The translations under genes and the position numbers were made by a program. Shown here one piece after another: positions 22,102-22,171 of a stretch of DNA of 22,171 bases (its first letter is position 1; the number at the start of each line of letters is the position of its first letter). Origin of the DNA: Candidatus Poribacteria bacterium WGA-3G. GTDB taxonomy: Bacteria; Poribacteria; WGA-4E; WGA-3G. The notes under the pieces are model-generated. The model did not search any database, was not told where the DNA came from, and worked only from the letters and a program-made list of their open reading frames with translations. Location of the stretch: the NCBI GenBank assembly GCA_000406005.1, contig ASZN01000080.1, forward strand, positions 1-22,171, given 5' to 3'.

Positions 22102-22171
22102 CAGTTACCAGTTACCAGTTACCAGTATTCAGTTAAAGAGGGTCTTTGAGGAACGTCTCTTTTCTTAACTG
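22102..22171. repeat. CAGTTA-heptad intergenic repeat, copy 2 (cut by window end)
   Basis: Five heptads, CAGTTAC x3 then CAGTATT and CAGTTAA (22102-22136), start 5 bases after the HtrA-like stop. They are followed by AGAGGGTCTTTGAGGAAC and an inverted end, CTCTTTTCTTAACTG (22157-22171), that pairs with CAGTTAA-AGAG (7 + 4 bp around a 4-base bulge). The element may continue beyond the window. Confidence 0.7.

Noticed and set aside
22102..22136. Replication-origin iterons.
   Set aside because: The heptads recur upstream of another gene with a shared non-iteron core, there is no initiator gene nearby, and a dispersed intergenic repeat explains them better.

Overview
This 22 kb stretch is ordinary bacterial chromosome, densely coding on both strands. 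The gene mix suggests an uncultivated lineage near the Planctomycetes/PVC group, most like Candidatus Poribacteria: a PhyH-type dioxygenase, two Gfo/Idh/MocA oxidoreductases, a xylose-isomerase-like TIM barrel, and a planctomycete-type cytochrome (DUF1549/DUF1553) with DUF1501 partners. Short dispersed intergenic repeats fit too. The lineage is inferred from gene content only. There is no rRNA, tRNA, insertion sequence or CRISPR array. Many starts are preceded by clear AGGAG-like sites, and several promoters look like sigma70.

Layout. (1) 121-2279, minus strand: a sugar phosphate isomerase-like protein, then a BioF-type PLP enzyme, separated by a palindromic repeat. (2) 2546-5350, plus strand: a PhyH dioxygenase-like protein, a Gfo/Idh/MocA dehydrogenase and a membrane-anchored methyltransferase. 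The last two are closely coupled. (3) 5369-5992, minus strand: an orphan PD-(D/E)XK nuclease-like protein, read from a promoter that lies back to back with the next operon's. (4) 6314-14423, plus strand: a four-gene operon with a secreted giant di-heme-motif DUF1549/DUF1553 protein, two tandem Tat-exported DUF1501 paralogs about 92% identical by eye, and a second Gfo/Idh/MocA protein that overlaps the last DUF1501 gene by 4 bases. (5) 14566-19801, plus strand: an OLD/AAA_15-type ATPase with a 15-bp tandem repeat, a pentapeptide-repeat protein fused to a two-TM K+ channel, and a secreted matrixin-TPR protein. (6) 19909-20439, minus strand: a small exported Arg/Gly-rich Spy/CpxP-like protein with a good terminator. 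(7) 20658-22097, plus strand: an exported HtrA-like trypsin/PDZ protein, followed by a repeat cut by the window edge.

The most system-like segments are two. The first is region 4, probably extracytoplasmic breakdown or oxidation of a polymer or glycan whose products a cytoplasmic oxidoreductase handles. The second is the ATPase + pentapeptide/K+ channel pair in region 5, which could be a sensor-effector module, although nothing in the sequence proves they act together. At the DNA level, the clearest undescribed signals are a three-copy 19-nt palindrome whose fourth stem pair covaries (A-T, T.G, G-C), a CAGTTAC-heptad repeat found at both ends of the window, and a perfect 20-bp palindrome inside a divergent promoter.
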